Made by a program: the position numbers and the translations under genes. 64,000 bases of DNA, taken from contig JAEYXD010000058.1 in the NCBI GenBank assembly GCA_023428645.1, positions 17,557-81,556 of the forward strand, in the 5' to 3' direction. The notes under the pieces were generated by a model. It ran no database searches, had not been told where the DNA came from, and saw nothing but the letters and a program-made list of their open reading frames with translations. Shown here one piece after another: positions 10,339-19,718 of the stretch (its first letter is position 1; each line of letters begins with the position of its first letter). Origin of the DNA: Pseudomonadota bacterium. GTDB lineage: Bacteria > Pseudomonadota > Gammaproteobacteria > Steroidobacterales > Steroidobacteraceae.

Positions 10339-10366
10339 TTGGTCCTTATGTAATTGCTGCTATAGA
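10339..10366 (+). promoter_or_regulatory. Putative sigma-70 promoter for the gene at 10400
   Basis: TTGGTC at 10339-10344 and TATAGA at 10361-10366 are separated by 16 bases and lie in an AT-richer patch inside a GC-rich region. Transcription would start near 10373, leaving a leader of about 27 bases with GGAG shortly before the ATG. Match to consensus is moderate and the assignment is inference. Confidence 0.5.
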
Positions 10367-10399
10367 GTCCCGAGGCCTTTGGACGTTTCGGAGTTCCCT

Positions 10400-10693
10400 A
10401 TGCGCCGTCATTCATGGATTGTTGCTGCCCATGTCACCTTCATGGCGGTCGCTTCGGTGGCTGCATCGGCCGCGCACGCCGACGAGCTCAAGATGACGCC
10501 GGCGCCGCAAGCCCAGGGCCATCAGCCCGCGCGCGGCATGTCGATGGAAAAGGTCGAAGCGGCATTTGGTGCGCCGACGAGTCGCGTCCCCGCCGTGGGT
10601 CAGCCGCCGATCACACGCTGGGACTACCCCGGCTTTGTCGTCTACTTCGAGCACAACCGCGTCTTGCATAGCGTCGTGAAGGTCGCATCCTAA
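10400..10693 (+). CDS. Small secreted BamE/OmlA-like protein
   Basis: 97 residues starting MRRHSWIVAAHVTFMAVASV with a signal peptide (cleavage probably after AHA, about residue 26). The mature part resembles the SmpA/OmlA fold: [18 protein letters not shown] followed by ITRWDYPGFVVYFEHNRVLH. This pattern, a short helix with a G-x-P turn then two beta strands, is typical of BamE-like envelope proteins, but there is no lipobox Cys, so it is likely a soluble periplasmic protein. Its function is unknown. A strong hairpin follows it. Confidence 0.82.
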   Translation: MRRHSWIVAAHVTFMAVASVAASAAHADELKMTPAPQAQGHQPARGMSMEKVEAAFGAPTSRVPAVGQPPITRWDYPGFVVYFEHNRVLHSVVKVAS

Positions 10694-10741
10694 AGCCGCA
10701 TCCTAAGGCCAAAGCCACCGCTGACTCGCTGCTGAATTGTA

Positions 10742-10772
10742 GATAAAGGCCGGGCATGTCCCGGCCTTTATC
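10742..10772. terminator. Perfect 13-bp inverted repeat terminator
   Basis: GATAAAGGCCGGG at 10742-10754 and CCCGGCCTTTATC at 10760-10772 form a perfect stem with a 5-base loop. The A/T outer ends give a U-containing tail. It lies 48 bases after the small secreted gene and before mfd, so it probably ends that transcript. Confidence 0.85.
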
Positions 10773-10869
10773 GTTGGTGGCAACGCCGCATGCTACCCTC
10801 TCGCGCGCTTCGGGGACGTCGCTGACGTCGATCCGAGCGCCGTGCATTTGTTACCCGATCGACTTTGCT

Positions 10870-13800
10870 ATGGCCCATCTAGACGAACCGCTGCTGCCCA
10901 GTCGAGCGCAAATGCTCGTGCGCTGGGGGCAACTCTATGGCTCCGCAACCTCGCTGTGGCTGTCCGAAGCGGCGCGACGCGCCTCGGCGCCGCTGCTCGT
11001 CGTCGCGCAGGACGCGCGGCAAGCGACGCGCTTCCAGGATGAGCTGCGATTCTTCTGCGGCCCGGGGCTGTATATCGAGCAGTTCCCGGCCTGGGAAACG
11101 CTGCCGTACGACCTGTTCTCGCCCCATCCCGACATCGTCTCGCAGCGTTTGCGGATGCTGTCGGTGCTGCCCCGGCTGACGCGGGGCATCGTCATCGTCG
11201 ATCTCGAGACGTTGCTGCAGCGCCTCGCGCCGCAAACCTACATCGACGCGCATGCGTTCGACCTGTCGGTCGGCGAGACGATCGATCTCGAACAGTTCCG
11301 CACGCGGCTCATCGGTGCCGGCTACGTCGTGAGCTCACAGGTGATGGCGCCCGGCGAGTTCGCGGTGCGCGGCTCGTTGATCGATTTGTATCCGATGGGC
11401 AGCCACACGCCGTTTCGCATCGACCTGTTCGACGCGGACGTCGAGAGCATCCGCATCTTCGATCCGGAGACGCAGCGCTCGGGCGACAAGGTCGATGCGC
11501 TGCGGCTGCTGCCGGCGCGCGAGTTCCCGCTCACGGCCGAAGGCATTCAAGCCTTCAAGCGCCGCTTCCGCAATCGATTCCCCGGCGATCTCACGCGCAT
11601 GTCGGTCTACCAGGAGATCGCGGAAGGTGCGCCGCCGGCGGGCATCGAGTACTACCTGCCATTGTTCTTCGATGCATCGGCGACCTTGTTCGATTACCTG
11701 CCGCAGAACACGCTCGTTGCCGTCGCGGCCGACGTCGACGCGCTGGCGGCCCAGGCGTTCGGCGATGTGCAGTCGCGGTACGAGCAGCGCAGCCACGATG
11801 CGACGCGCCCGATCCTCACGCCGACCGAAGTGTTCGTGCCCGTGCCCGAGCTGACACAGCGGCTCGCTCAATTGCGGCGCATCGAGCTGTCGCGCGTGGA
11901 GCTCGATCCACTCACCCAGTCCACGCCGCACCAGAACTTCGGCACGCGCCCGCCGCCGCAGCTGCGCATCGATCCGCGCAGTGAAGAGCCCGCGCGCGAG
12001 CTCGAGGGGTTCTTGCGCGAGTTCCAGGGCCGAGCACTGATCGCCGCCGAATCCGCCGGACGCCGCGAGATGCTGCTCGATCTCCTGCGCCGTCGCGACA
12101 GGACCGCGCAGCTGGTCGAGAGCTGGGAAAGCTTTCGCGATGGCTCGATGGACCTGGCGATCACGGTCGCGCCCATCGCGACGGGCTTGTTGCTGCCGCG
12201 GCCGCACATCGCGGTCATCGCCGAGGAGCAGTTGTTCGGCGAGCGCGCGAGCCAGGAACGCCGCCGCCGCCGCGCGGAGCGCGATCCCGAAAAAATCATC
12301 CGCGATCTCGCCGATCTGCACCCGGGCTCGCCGGTCGTCCACGAGGAATACGGTGTCGGCCGCTATCTCGGCTTGCAGACGATGGATGTCGGCGGCCTCA
12401 CGAGCGAGTTCCTCGTGCTCGAATACGCCGACGGCGACAAGCTCTACGTGCCGGTCCAGGCGCTCGAGCTCGTCACCCGCTACACCGGCTCGCCGCCCGA
12501 GCTCGCGCCGCTGCACAAGCTCGGCACCGATGCGTGGCAGAAGGCGAAACGCAAGGCCGCGCAGAAGATTCGCGATACCGCGGCCGAGCTGCTCGACCTG
12601 TATTCACGGCGCGCGGCGCGCCAAGGCGAGCACCTCGCGGCGAACGAAGACGATCTGCGCGCCTTCGAAGATGCGTTCAAGTTCGAGGAGACGCCCGATC
12701 AGGCGGAAGCGATCCGGCAAGTCGTCGCCGACCTGGGCAGCGGCAAGCCGATGGACCGCGTCGTCTGCGGCGACGTGGGCTTCGGCAAGACGGAGGTCGC
12801 GCTGCGTGCCGCATTCGTGGCGGTGCAGGCCGGCAAGCAAGTCGTCGTGCTCGTGCCGACGACGCTGCTGGCACAGCAGCACTATCAGACGTTCGCCGAT
12901 CGTTTCGCCGATTGGCCGGTACGCGTGGAATCAATGTCGCGCTTTCGCAGCACGCGCGACATGAACACCGTGCTCGAGGGCCTGGAGAAAGGCACGGTCG
13001 ATATCGTCGTCGGTACGCATCGCCTGCTGCAGAGCAGCGTGAAATTCAGTCGCCTCGGCTTGCTCATCATCGACGAGGAGCATCGTTTCGGCGTCAAGGA
13101 CAAGGAGCGCATGAAGCAGCTGCGCGCGGAAGTCGACGTGCTCACGCTCACCGCGACACCGATCCCGCGCACGCACAACATGGCGATGGGCGGCCTGCGG
13201 GAGCTGTCGCTGATCACCACGCCGCCCGCCTCGCGCCTGTCGATCAAGACCTTCGTGTCGCAATGGGATGCCGGCACGATTCGCGAAGCCTGCTTGCGCG
13301 AGATCCGCCGCGGCGGCCAGATCTATTTCGTCCACAACAGCGTCGACACGATCGAAAAGACGGCGCGCGCGATCGCCGAGATCGTGCCGGAAGCACGCAT
13401 CGCGATCGGTCACGGCCAGATGCGGGAGCGCGAGCTCGAGCAAGTGATGCTCGATTTCTATCACCAGCGCTGCAATGTGTTCGTGTGTACGACGATCGTC
13501 GAGAGCGGCATCGACGTGCCTTCCGCGAACACGATCATCATCGATCGGGCCGACAAGCTCGGTCTCGCGCAGCTGCATCAATTGCGCGGGCGCGTCGGCC
13601 GCTCGCACCATCAGGCGTACGCGTACCTGCTCACGCCGCCGCGCAACCTGATGACGGGCGACGCGGTGAAGCGTCTCGAGGCGATCGAATCGCTCGAGGA
13701 CCTCGGAGCCGGCTTCACGCTCGCGACGCACGATCTGGAAATCCGCGGCGCCGGCGAGCTGCTCGGCGAGGAACAGAGCGGCCAGATGCAGGAGATCGGT

Positions 13801-14373
13801 TACGCCCTGTACATGGAGATGCTGGACCGCGCGGTGAAGGCGCTGAAATCCGGCAAGGTGCCGAATCTGGATCAGCCGATGCACCAGGGGCCGGAAGTCG
13901 ACCTGCACGTGGCATCGCTCCTCCCCGATGAATACCTGCCGGACGTGCATCTGCGCCTCGTCATGTACAAGCGCATCGCCGCCGCCGCGAATGCCGACGA
14001 GCTACGCGAGCTGCAGGTCGAGATGATCGATCGCTTCGGGCTGCTGCCGCCACCGGCAAAGAACCTGTTCCGCGTCGCCGAGCTGAAGCAGGCCGCGCGC
14101 ACGCTCGGCTTGCGCAAGATCGACGTCGGCCCGGGCGGCGGTTCCGTGACGTTCGAACCGGACACGCGCGTCGATCCGGGCGTGCTGATCCGCTTCGTGC
14201 AACAGAACTCGCGCACGCATCGCCTGGACGGCGGGGTGAAGCTGCGGTTCACGCTGCCCATCGAGGAGGACGAAAAGCGCTTCGCGGCCGTGCAGGGCAT
14301 CCTCGATGCATTGTCGAAACCCGCGCCCGCCCCCGCCGCGGCTCAGCCGGGCAAGCAGCGCGCGAAGCGTTGA
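10870..14373 (+). CDS. mfd: Transcription-repair coupling factor Mfd
   Basis: 1167-residue DNA translocase that removes RNA polymerase stalled at lesions and recruits UvrA. Domains in order: UvrB-like N-terminal modules (about 1-330), the RNA-polymerase-interacting domain beginning HPGSPVVHEEYGVGRYLG near 483, and two RecA-like motor lobes with Walker A GDVGFGKT near 634-641 and the DEEHRFG box near 735. A C-terminal TRCF domain ends the protein. The start chosen is ATG 10870 (MAHLDEPLLPSRAQ); an in-frame extension to 10756 would run through the terminator hairpin and is unlikely. Confidence 0.97.
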   Translation: MAHLDEPLLPSRAQMLVRWGQLYGSATSLWLSEAARRASAPLLVVAQDARQATRFQDELRFFCGPGLYIEQFPAWETLPYDLFSPHPDIVSQRLRMLSVLPRLTRGIVIVDLETLLQRLAPQTYIDAHAFDLSVGETIDLEQFRTRLIGAGYVVSSQVMAPGEFAVRGSLIDLYPMGSHTPFRIDLFDADVESIRIFDPETQRSGDKVDALRLLPAREFPLTAEGIQAFKRRFRNRFPGDLTRMSVYQEIAEGAPPAGIEYYLPLFFDASATLFDYLPQNTLVAVAADVDALAAQAFGDVQSRYEQRSHDATRPILTPTEVFVPVPELTQRLAQLRRIELSRVELDPLTQSTPHQNFGTRPPPQLRIDPRSEEPARELEGFLREFQGRALIAAESAGRREMLLDLLRRRDRTAQLVESWESFRDGSMDLAITVAPIATGLLLPRPHIAVIAEEQLFGERASQERRRRRAERDPEKIIRDLADLHPGSPVVHEEYGVGRYLGLQTMDVGGLTSEFLVLEYADGDKLYVPVQALELVTRYTGSPPELAPLHKLGTDAWQKAKRKAAQKIRDTAAELLDLYSRRAARQGEHLAANEDDLRAFEDAFKFEETPDQAEAIRQVVADLGSGKPMDRVVCGDVGFGKTEVALRAAFVAVQAGKQVVVLVPTTLLAQQHYQTFADRFADWPVRVESMSRFRSTRDMNTVLEGLEKGTVDIVVGTHRLLQSSVKFSRLGLLIIDEEHRFGVKDKERMKQLRAEVDVLTLTATPIPRTHNMAMGGLRELSLITTPPASRLSIKTFVSQWDAGTIREACLREIRRGGQIYFVHNSVDTIEKTARAIAEIVPEARIAIGHGQMRERELEQVMLDFYHQRCNVFVCTTIVESGIDVPSANTIIIDRADKLGLAQLHQLRGRVGRSHHQAYAYLLTPPRNLMTGDAVKRLEAIESLEDLGAGFTLATHDLEIRGAGELLGEEQSGQMQEIGYALYMEMLDRAVKALKSGKVPNLDQPMHQGPEVDLHVASLLPDEYLPDVHLRLVMYKRIAAAANADELRELQVEMIDRFGLLPPPAKNLFRVAELKQAARTLGLRKIDVGPGGGSVTFEPDTRVDPGVLIRFVQQNSRTHRLDGGVKLRFTLPIEEDEKRFAAVQGILDALSKPAPAPAAAQPGKQRAKR

Positions 14374-14399
14374 AGGCCTATTTGCTAGACTCGCAACCC

Positions 14400-15020
14400 A
14401 TGCACACACACATTGCCACGTTGGCGCGATGGCTCGGCATCGCGGCCTTGGGTCTGGTCGCATCGGCGAGCGCGCAGCAAACGGTCCTCACATCCTACGA
14501 CGTCGAGCTGATCGTCTTTCGCACGCTGGCGTCGAAGGCAACGCCTGAACAATGGAACCTCGAGGCCGGTACGGCGGACCAGCATCTCGCCACGCCCGAG
14601 GACGACCCGCAGGACGGCGGCGAGCAAGTGATCGCGCCGCCACCCAGCGCGCCGATGATGACGTTTCCGGCACTGCCGAGCGCCAAGTTCAAGCTGACGC
14701 CGATCGCAGACTCCCTGCGCCGCAGCCGCAATTACCAGCCGCTCGCGCATTTCGGCTGGACGCAGCCGGGTTTTCCGCGCGGCGAATCGCGTTACATGTC
14801 CATCGATGGCTTGATTCCGGCGGGAACGGGCTTGGCCGGCCAGATCGCGCTGTCGCGCGGCCGCTACCTGCATCTCACGCTCGAGTTGACGTACGACTCG
14901 CCCGAGGACGGGCAGCGCATGGTGCTGAAGCAAACGCGGCGGATGCGCAGCAACGAGCGGCACTACATCGATCACCCGAAGTTCGGGGTGATCGCGATCA
15001 TCACGCCGTCGACGGGCTGA
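14400..15020 (+). CDS. csiV: CsiV-family peptidoglycan-binding protein
   Basis: 206-residue exported protein beginning MHTHIATLARW with a signal peptide cleaved near ASA (about residue 24). The start of the mature region, TSYDVELIVFRT, is the hallmark of the CsiV family (PF10972), and the late YIDHPKFGVIAIITP stretch also fits. CsiV was first described as a periplasmic peptidoglycan-binding protein needed for filamentation, and the family commonly lies right after mfd, as here (27 bases downstream). An earlier TTG at 14370 overlapping mfd is less likely because it would displace the signal peptide. Confidence 0.85.
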   Translation: MHTHIATLARWLGIAALGLVASASAQQTVLTSYDVELIVFRTLASKATPEQWNLEAGTADQHLATPEDDPQDGGEQVIAPPPSAPMMTFPALPSAKFKLTPIADSLRRSRNYQPLAHFGWTQPGFPRGESRYMSIDGLIPAGTGLAGQIALSRGRYLHLTLELTYDSPEDGQRMVLKQTRRMRSNERHYIDHPKFGVIAIITPSTG

Positions 15021-15024
15021 CGCC

Positions 15025-15969
15025 CTACTCGCACTCGCGGCTGACGATGCGGTTCCTGCCCAGCTCCTTGGCGTCCTTGAGCGCCTGGAGGGCCACTTCG
15101 TACACGCGCTCGGGCGGCGTGTCGTGCGGCGGGACCAGCGACACGACGCCCGCGCTCGCGGTGACGTAGCGCGAGATACTCGAACGCGGATGATGGATGG
15201 CCAGATCGCGGACGCGATGCAGGACCGCCTCGGCAAGCTTCGCCGCCTGCGTCAGATCGAGCCCCGTCGTGAGTGTCGCAATCTGATCCTCGTCGAAGCG
15301 GCCGCACAGGTCGCTGGCGCGGCGGAAGCAGCCGCCGATCACGCGCGCGATGCGCCGGAACGATTGATCCGCGCCCGGCCGGCCGAAGACATCGCGGTAC
15401 GCGGCGAAATGATCGAGATCGAAAATCATGAAGCTCAGGCGGCGCGATTCGCGTTGCGCGAGGCTCCAATCCCGCTTGATCAGTTCCTCGAAGTACGGCC
15501 GCCGCAGCAGGCCCGTGAGCTTGTCGTCGCGCAGGTAGGCGAGCATCGTCTGCGTCGACATCGAGGGATCGCTCTTGTCCGGCCGTGCATCGCTCTTCAG
15601 CGTGCCGCCCTCCCGATGGAAGCTCGCGAAATGCGTGATCGCGCCGCTCGCCGAGCGTAGCGGGACCAGCCGCAACTCATTCCAGAACAGCGTACCGTCG
15701 CTGCGGTAATTGCGCAGCAGCGTCTGGCAAGGTTGGCCTTCGCGCAGCGCGGTGCGAACTTTCGCGATTCCTTCCTGGTCGTGATCGTCCGCCTGCAAGA
15801 AGCGCAGATTGCGGCCGACGATCTGGTCAGCGGCATACCCCGTGAGCTGCTCCATCGCGGGATTCACGAATACGGCAACCCACTGCCCATCGCGCGCTTC
15901 ACAAAGCGTCACAGCGTCGGGAGCCGCCTCCACGAGCTGCTTGAGCAGATTGGGATCCGTGCCGGTCAT
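15025..15969 (-). CDS. PAS/LOV-like plus degenerate GGDEF domain protein
   Basis: 314 residues. Residues about 10-120 form a PAS domain strongly resembling LOV photosensors: NPAMEQLTGY at 36-45, GRNLRFLQ at 52-59, and NYRSDGTLFWN at 87-97. The flavin-adduct Cys of the GRNCRFLQ motif is Leu55, and the C-terminal Gln usually found on the last strand appears to be His118. Residues about 140-310 are a GGDEF-like domain with FDLDHF at 183-188 retained, but the active-site loop is DEDQI (226-230) in place of GGDEF. Diguanylate cyclase activity is therefore doubtful; it may be a c-di-GMP or GTP sensor or scaffold. The stop lies 4 bases from convergent csiV. Confidence 0.88.
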   Translation of the reverse strand: MTGTDPNLLKQLVEAAPDAVTLCEARDGQWVAVFVNPAMEQLTGYAADQIVGRNLRFLQADDHDQEGIAKVRTALREGQPCQTLLRNYRSDGTLFWNELRLVPLRSASGAITHFASFHREGGTLKSDARPDKSDPSMSTQTMLAYLRDDKLTGLLRRPYFEELIKRDWSLAQRESRRLSFMIFDLDHFAAYRDVFGRPGADQSFRRIARVIGGCFRRASDLCGRFDEDQIATLTTGLDLTQAAKLAEAVLHRVRDLAIHHPRSSISRYVTASAGVVSLVPPHDTPPERVYEVALQALKDAKELGRNRIVSRECE

Positions 15970-15987
15970 GTCATTCGTTCGCTGGAA

Positions 15988-17031
15988 TCACGCGTTCAAT
16001 TTCAGATCCGGACGCTCCATCGAGGCTTTCACGGACCGCTCACAGGTTTGCCACTCCTCCGTCCTGCGCAGCGCGAGCCGATCGGGACTCGGCTTGCCAT
16101 GCAGGCGCGCGAGGCGAATTTGACTGACAGGATCTTCGCTTCCCTGCAAAGATTCGATGACTTGGAGCACACCTTCGCGATTGTTGCAAACCGGAACCAT
16201 GTCGCAGCCGGCCCTGAGCGCCGCCCGAACTCGCTCCGGCACGTCGCCAACGACCGCCGCTCCCGCCATGTTCAAGTCGTCCGAAAAGATCGCCCCGGTG
16301 AACCCCATTCGGCCGCGCAGCTCGTCGCGCAGCCATTTGCGCGAGAAGCCGGCCGGCAGCGGATCCACCGCCGAAAAAATCACGTGCGCGGCCATGATCG
16401 AGGCCAGCCCGTTGTCGATCAACCGTTGATATGGATACAGGTCCGCATCCATGTCGACGAGTGCCCGGCGATCGACCGGCATCGCGACGTGCGAGTCGGG
16501 CGCCACCGCCCCATGGCCCGGGAAATGTTTCGCCGTGCCATTCATGCCCGCTTCGCGCATGCCTTTCAGGAAGGCAACGGCCAACTCGGCGACAACTTTA
16601 GGATCCCGATGCAACGCGCGATCGCCGATCACCGAGCTCACGCCGTAATCGAGATCGACGACGGGCGCGAAACTGATGTCGACGCCGACGGCGCGCAGCT
16701 CGGCGGCGAGCAGCCAGCCGCAGTGCCGCGCGAGCTGCCGACCGGCCGCGGCGTCCACGTCGTATTCGCGGCCGATCGTGCGCATCGACGGCAGCACCGT
16801 GAATTCCTTGCGGAACCGCTGGACGCGCCCGCCCTCGTGATCGACGCCGATCAAGAGCGGCGGAGTGCGAAGGCTGCGCGCTTCCTGGATCAAGGCTTCG
16901 AGCTGCTCGATGCTCGCGAAATTACGCGTGAACAGGATGAGCCCGCCGACGAGCGGATCCGCCAACAGCTCGCGATCCTCCTGTGTGAGGCTCGTTCCTT
17001 GGACATCGATCATCAGCGGGCCGAGGGTCAT
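15988..17031 (-). CDS. nagZ: Beta-N-acetylhexosaminidase NagZ
   Basis: Cytoplasmic glycoside hydrolase family 3 enzyme that removes N-acetylglucosamine from anhydro-muropeptides in peptidoglycan recycling. The 347 residues include VDHEGGRVQRF at about 63-73, the catalytic loop KHFPGHG at 168-174 with Asp179 and His181, and FSDDLNM carrying the nucleophile Asp. Length matches single-domain proteobacterial NagZ. It is followed by the CYTH gene on the minus strand. Confidence 0.96.
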   Translation of the reverse strand: MTLGPLMIDVQGTSLTQEDRELLADPLVGGLILFTRNFASIEQLEALIQEARSLRTPPLLIGVDHEGGRVQRFRKEFTVLPSMRTIGREYDVDAAAGRQLARHCGWLLAAELRAVGVDISFAPVVDLDYGVSSVIGDRALHRDPKVVAELAVAFLKGMREAGMNGTAKHFPGHGAVAPDSHVAMPVDRRALVDMDADLYPYQRLIDNGLASIMAAHVIFSAVDPLPAGFSRKWLRDELRGRMGFTGAIFSDDLNMAGAAVVGDVPERVRAALRAGCDMVPVCNNREGVLQVIESLQGSEDPVSQIRLARLHGKPSPDRLALRRTEEWQTCERSVKASMERPDLKLNA

Positions 17032-17058
17032 GGCGGAATTCCCGTTACGGTCGAGGCT

Positions 17059-17550
17059 TCAATCGTGTTCGGTCGAGGGGTCGTCGGACCAGGTGTGAAA
17101 CGGCCGTTTGGCGAGATTGAAATTGTAGTAACGCTCGTCGTGCGTCACCTCTTCGCCGAGCCAGCTCGGATGCTCGAACGGCTCGTCTTCGCTGTCGAGC
17201 TCGATCTCGGCGACGATCAGACCGGCGTTGTCGCCCTCGAACTCGTCGATCTCCCACACGTGCTTGCCGAGCGGAATCTCATGCCGGTATTTCTCGATGA
17301 GCGGGCCCTCGCAGAGGGCGAGAATCTCTTCGGCATCCTGGCGCGGAATCGGATATTCGTACTCCGCTCGCGTCATGCCGGAACGCTTCGCCTTGAGATT
17401 GAGAAAGGCCTCATCGCCGGCGACGCGCGCTCGAATCGAGCAGCGGCTGCCTGAGCTCAGATAGCCCTGCCGCATGTGCACGCGCTCGCGGACGAGCGAA
17501 CGCCATTCGTCGGAGCGGACCAGGAACTTGCGTTCGATTTCCGTCGCCAT
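17059..17550 (-). CDS. CYTH domain protein (class IV adenylate cyclase/inorganic triphosphatase-like)
   Basis: 163-residue single-domain CYTH protein. The signature MATEIERKFLV gives the ExExK motif at residues 4-8. Alternating charged residues along the tunnel strands (RARVAGDEAF, EYEYPI, EIDEFEGD, IVAEIELDSEDEPF) are conserved in the short bacterial CYTH group (YgiF-like, NeuTTM-type). Enzymes of this group usually hydrolyse tripolyphosphate and need a divalent metal; adenylate cyclase activity is possible but less likely. It starts 2 bases after the rlmD stop. Confidence 0.92.
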   Translation of the reverse strand: MATEIERKFLVRSDEWRSLVRERVHMRQGYLSSGSRCSIRARVAGDEAFLNLKAKRSGMTRAEYEYPIPRQDAEEILALCEGPLIEKYRHEIPLGKHVWEIDEFEGDNAGLIVAEIELDSEDEPFEHPSWLGEEVTHDERYYNFNLAKRPFHTWSDDPSTEHD

Positions 17551-17552
17551 GG

Positions 17553-18902
17553 CTAACGCCTTCGCTCGAACACGGCGATCGACTCGACGTGCGCCGTATG
17601 CGGGAACATGTCCATGACGCCCGCCGCCACGAGTTCGAAGCCGTGCTCGTGCACGAGCAGCCCCGAGTCGCGCGCCAGGCTGCCTGGGTGACATGAGACA
17701 TACACGACGCGCTCGGCGTCGCTCGCGGCGACGACCGGCAACGCCTCCTTCGCGCCCGCCCGAGGCGGATCGAGCAGCACTTTCGCGTATTTGCGCCGCG
17801 CCCACGGCATCGCGGCCACATCGTCCGCGGCCAGATTCGCCGTGAAGAAGTCGGCGTTCACGATCCCGTTCGCGCGCGCGTTCTGTCGCGCCCGCTCGAC
17901 CAGGCCGCTCTCGCCTTCGACGCCGACGACGTGGCGCGCGTGTCGCGCCAGCGGCAGCGAGAAATTCCCGAGGCCGCAGAACAGATCGAGCACAACCTCG
18001 TCGTCCCGCGGCGCCAACAACTCGAGCGCGCGATCGACCATCAACTCGTTCAGGCGGCCATTGATCTGAATGAAATCGGTCGGCTGGAACGCGATCGAGA
18101 CATCGAACTGCGGCAGGCGATAGGACAGCGGCGCGGGCGTGCCTTCGAGCTTCGCCACGGTATCGTAGCCACCCGGCTGCACGTACAGCTCGACTCCGTG
18201 CGCGCGTTCGAATTCGAGCAGCAGCGCGCGATCGGCGTCGGTCAGCGGCATGAGTACACGAATGACGAGCGCGAGGGCCGTGTCGGCGTGCGCCACTTCG
18301 ATCTGCGGCACCCGATCGCGCACGCTGAGCGCGGTGATCAAGGCCGACAGCGGCTGGATCAGCGCGGCGACCGCCGGCGTGAGGACCTCGCAGGTCGACA
18401 AATCGGCGATGTACGTCGTGGAGCGCTCGCGAAACCCGACGACCGTCTTGTTTTTCTTCGGCACCCAACGCGCCGCAAGGCGCGCGCGGCGCCGGTAATG
18501 CCAGGTCTGCGCCTGCAGCGGCGGCAGTTTCTTTCGTGGCTGCACGCGGCCGATGCGCTCCAGCGAATCGAACAACTGGCGCTCCTTGAATTCCAGCTGC
18601 TTGCCGCTCGCCAGATGCTGCAGCACACAGCCGCCGCAGACGCCGAAGTGCACGCACTGCGGCACCACGCGGTCGGGCGAGGGCGTCAGCACCTGTTCGA
18701 GCCGACCCTCATCGAAGTTGCGCGTCCGCTTGAGACGCCGCCATTCGACGTGCTCGCCCGGCAATGCGTCATCGATGAACGTCGCCTTACCTTGCACGTG
18801 CGCGATACCGCGTCCCTCGTGCGACAGGTCGACGACATCCGCCGTCTCGATGCTCGCGCCCGGTTTCGACTTCGCCCGCGCGTTCAACACGCCTCCCGCC
18901 AC
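17553..18902 (-). CDS. rlmD: 23S rRNA (uracil-1939-C5)-methyltransferase RlmD
   Basis: 449 residues: an N-terminal TRAM RNA-binding domain (about 15-75), an iron-sulfur cluster set beginning C83, C89 and C92 (CVHFGVCGGC) with a further Cys near 170, and a SAM methyltransferase domain with LDLFCGLGNFSLP, the DPPRAG motif and nucleophile region YVSCHPGSLARD. The frame opens with GTG at 18902, overlapping the exonuclease stop by 19 bases; a GGGAGG just inside allows a start a few codons later. Confidence 0.95.
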   Translation of the reverse strand: MAGGVLNARAKSKPGASIETADVVDLSHEGRGIAHVQGKATFIDDALPGEHVEWRRLKRTRNFDEGRLEQVLTPSPDRVVPQCVHFGVCGGCVLQHLASGKQLEFKERQLFDSLERIGRVQPRKKLPPLQAQTWHYRRRARLAARWVPKKNKTVVGFRERSTTYIADLSTCEVLTPAVAALIQPLSALITALSVRDRVPQIEVAHADTALALVIRVLMPLTDADRALLLEFERAHGVELYVQPGGYDTVAKLEGTPAPLSYRLPQFDVSIAFQPTDFIQINGRLNELMVDRALELLAPRDDEVVLDLFCGLGNFSLPLARHARHVVGVEGESGLVERARQNARANGIVNADFFTANLAADDVAAMPWARRKYAKVLLDPPRAGAKEALPVVAASDAERVVYVSCHPGSLARDSGLLVHEHGFELVAAGVMDMFPHTAHVESIAVFERRR

Positions 18903-19663
18903 GCGGCCAGGAACTCGTCGAAATGCGGCTTGGCCTGCAGGCGCAAGGTCTCCCGAATCAAGCCGACCTCGGTCAGATATTCGTCACGGCTCAAGCGCCC
19001 GCGCATGAGCTCGAAACGCAAATAGATCAGAAAAGTATTCAACACGTCGGTTTCGCAATAGTTGCGGATCAAATCCAGTCGTCCGTCGAGGTAGGTGTCC
19101 CACACCTTGTCGCCGCTCATCCCGAGCTTGCCGGGCAGCCCGAGCAGCGTCGCGGCCGCCTGCAGGCTCACGCGCGCGCGGGCTTGGTAGCTCGACAGCA
19201 CGTCCATGAGGTCGAGATGGCGCATGTGATAACGATTCAGATAGTTGTTGTACCGGAACGCCTGATCCTCGTCGCCCGACTCCCAATAGCGCGGCGCCTG
19301 CACACCGTGCCGCAGCGCTCGATACTGCAGCACCGGCAGGTCGAAGCCGCCGCCGTTCCAGGACACGAGGTCGGGCGTGTACTTCTCGATGCCGTCGTAG
19401 AAGCGCTGAATGATCTCGGCCTCTGGCGCGCCAGGCTCCCCCAGCGACCACACCTTGAAGCCCTCGCGCGTGCGCAAGGCGACGGAAATCGCGACGACGC
19501 GCTGCTGCTCGTAGGACAGGAATTCGTGTCCGACTTCCTCGCGGCGCTTCGCCTGCATGACGTAGCCGACCTGCTTGTCGGTGAGATCACTCAGCTCGTG
19601 AATGCGGCGACCGAGCTCGACGTCGGGGATGGTTTCGATATCGAAGGCAAAGACGGGCGGCAT
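18884..19663 (-). CDS. Predicted 3'-5' exonuclease, PolB-like (DEDD superfamily)
   Basis: 259 residues of the DNA_pol_B_exo2 family (PF10108). Exo I is FDIET at 7-11 with Asp8 and Glu10, exo II is around the SWNGGGFDLPVLQYR stretch, and exo III with NYCETDVLNT supplies the last acidic residue. It acts as a stand-alone exonuclease domain without a polymerase, and its substrate is unknown. Its 3' end overlaps rlmD by 19 bases, so the two are probably co-transcribed. Confidence 0.9.
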   Translation of the reverse strand: MPPVFAFDIETIPDVELGRRIHELSDLTDKQVGYVMQAKRREEVGHEFLSYEQQRVVAISVALRTREGFKVWSLGEPGAPEAEIIQRFYDGIEKYTPDLVSWNGGGFDLPVLQYRALRHGVQAPRYWESGDEDQAFRYNNYLNRYHMRHLDLMDVLSSYQARARVSLQAAATLLGLPGKLGMSGDKVWDTYLDGRLDLIRNYCETDVLNTFLIYLRFELMRGRLSRDEYLTEVGLIRETLRLQAKPHFDEFLAAWREAC

Positions 19664-19718
19664 GGGGCGGCGTTTGCTGTTGCGAAATGAGGGCGGCGCT
19701 GCGAGTCGTATTCGCGGG

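Noticed and set aside
10756..10869. Longer Mfd start at 10756
   Set aside because: Would place the N-terminus in a terminator hairpin and adds 38 unconserved residues; ATG 10870 gives the usual start.
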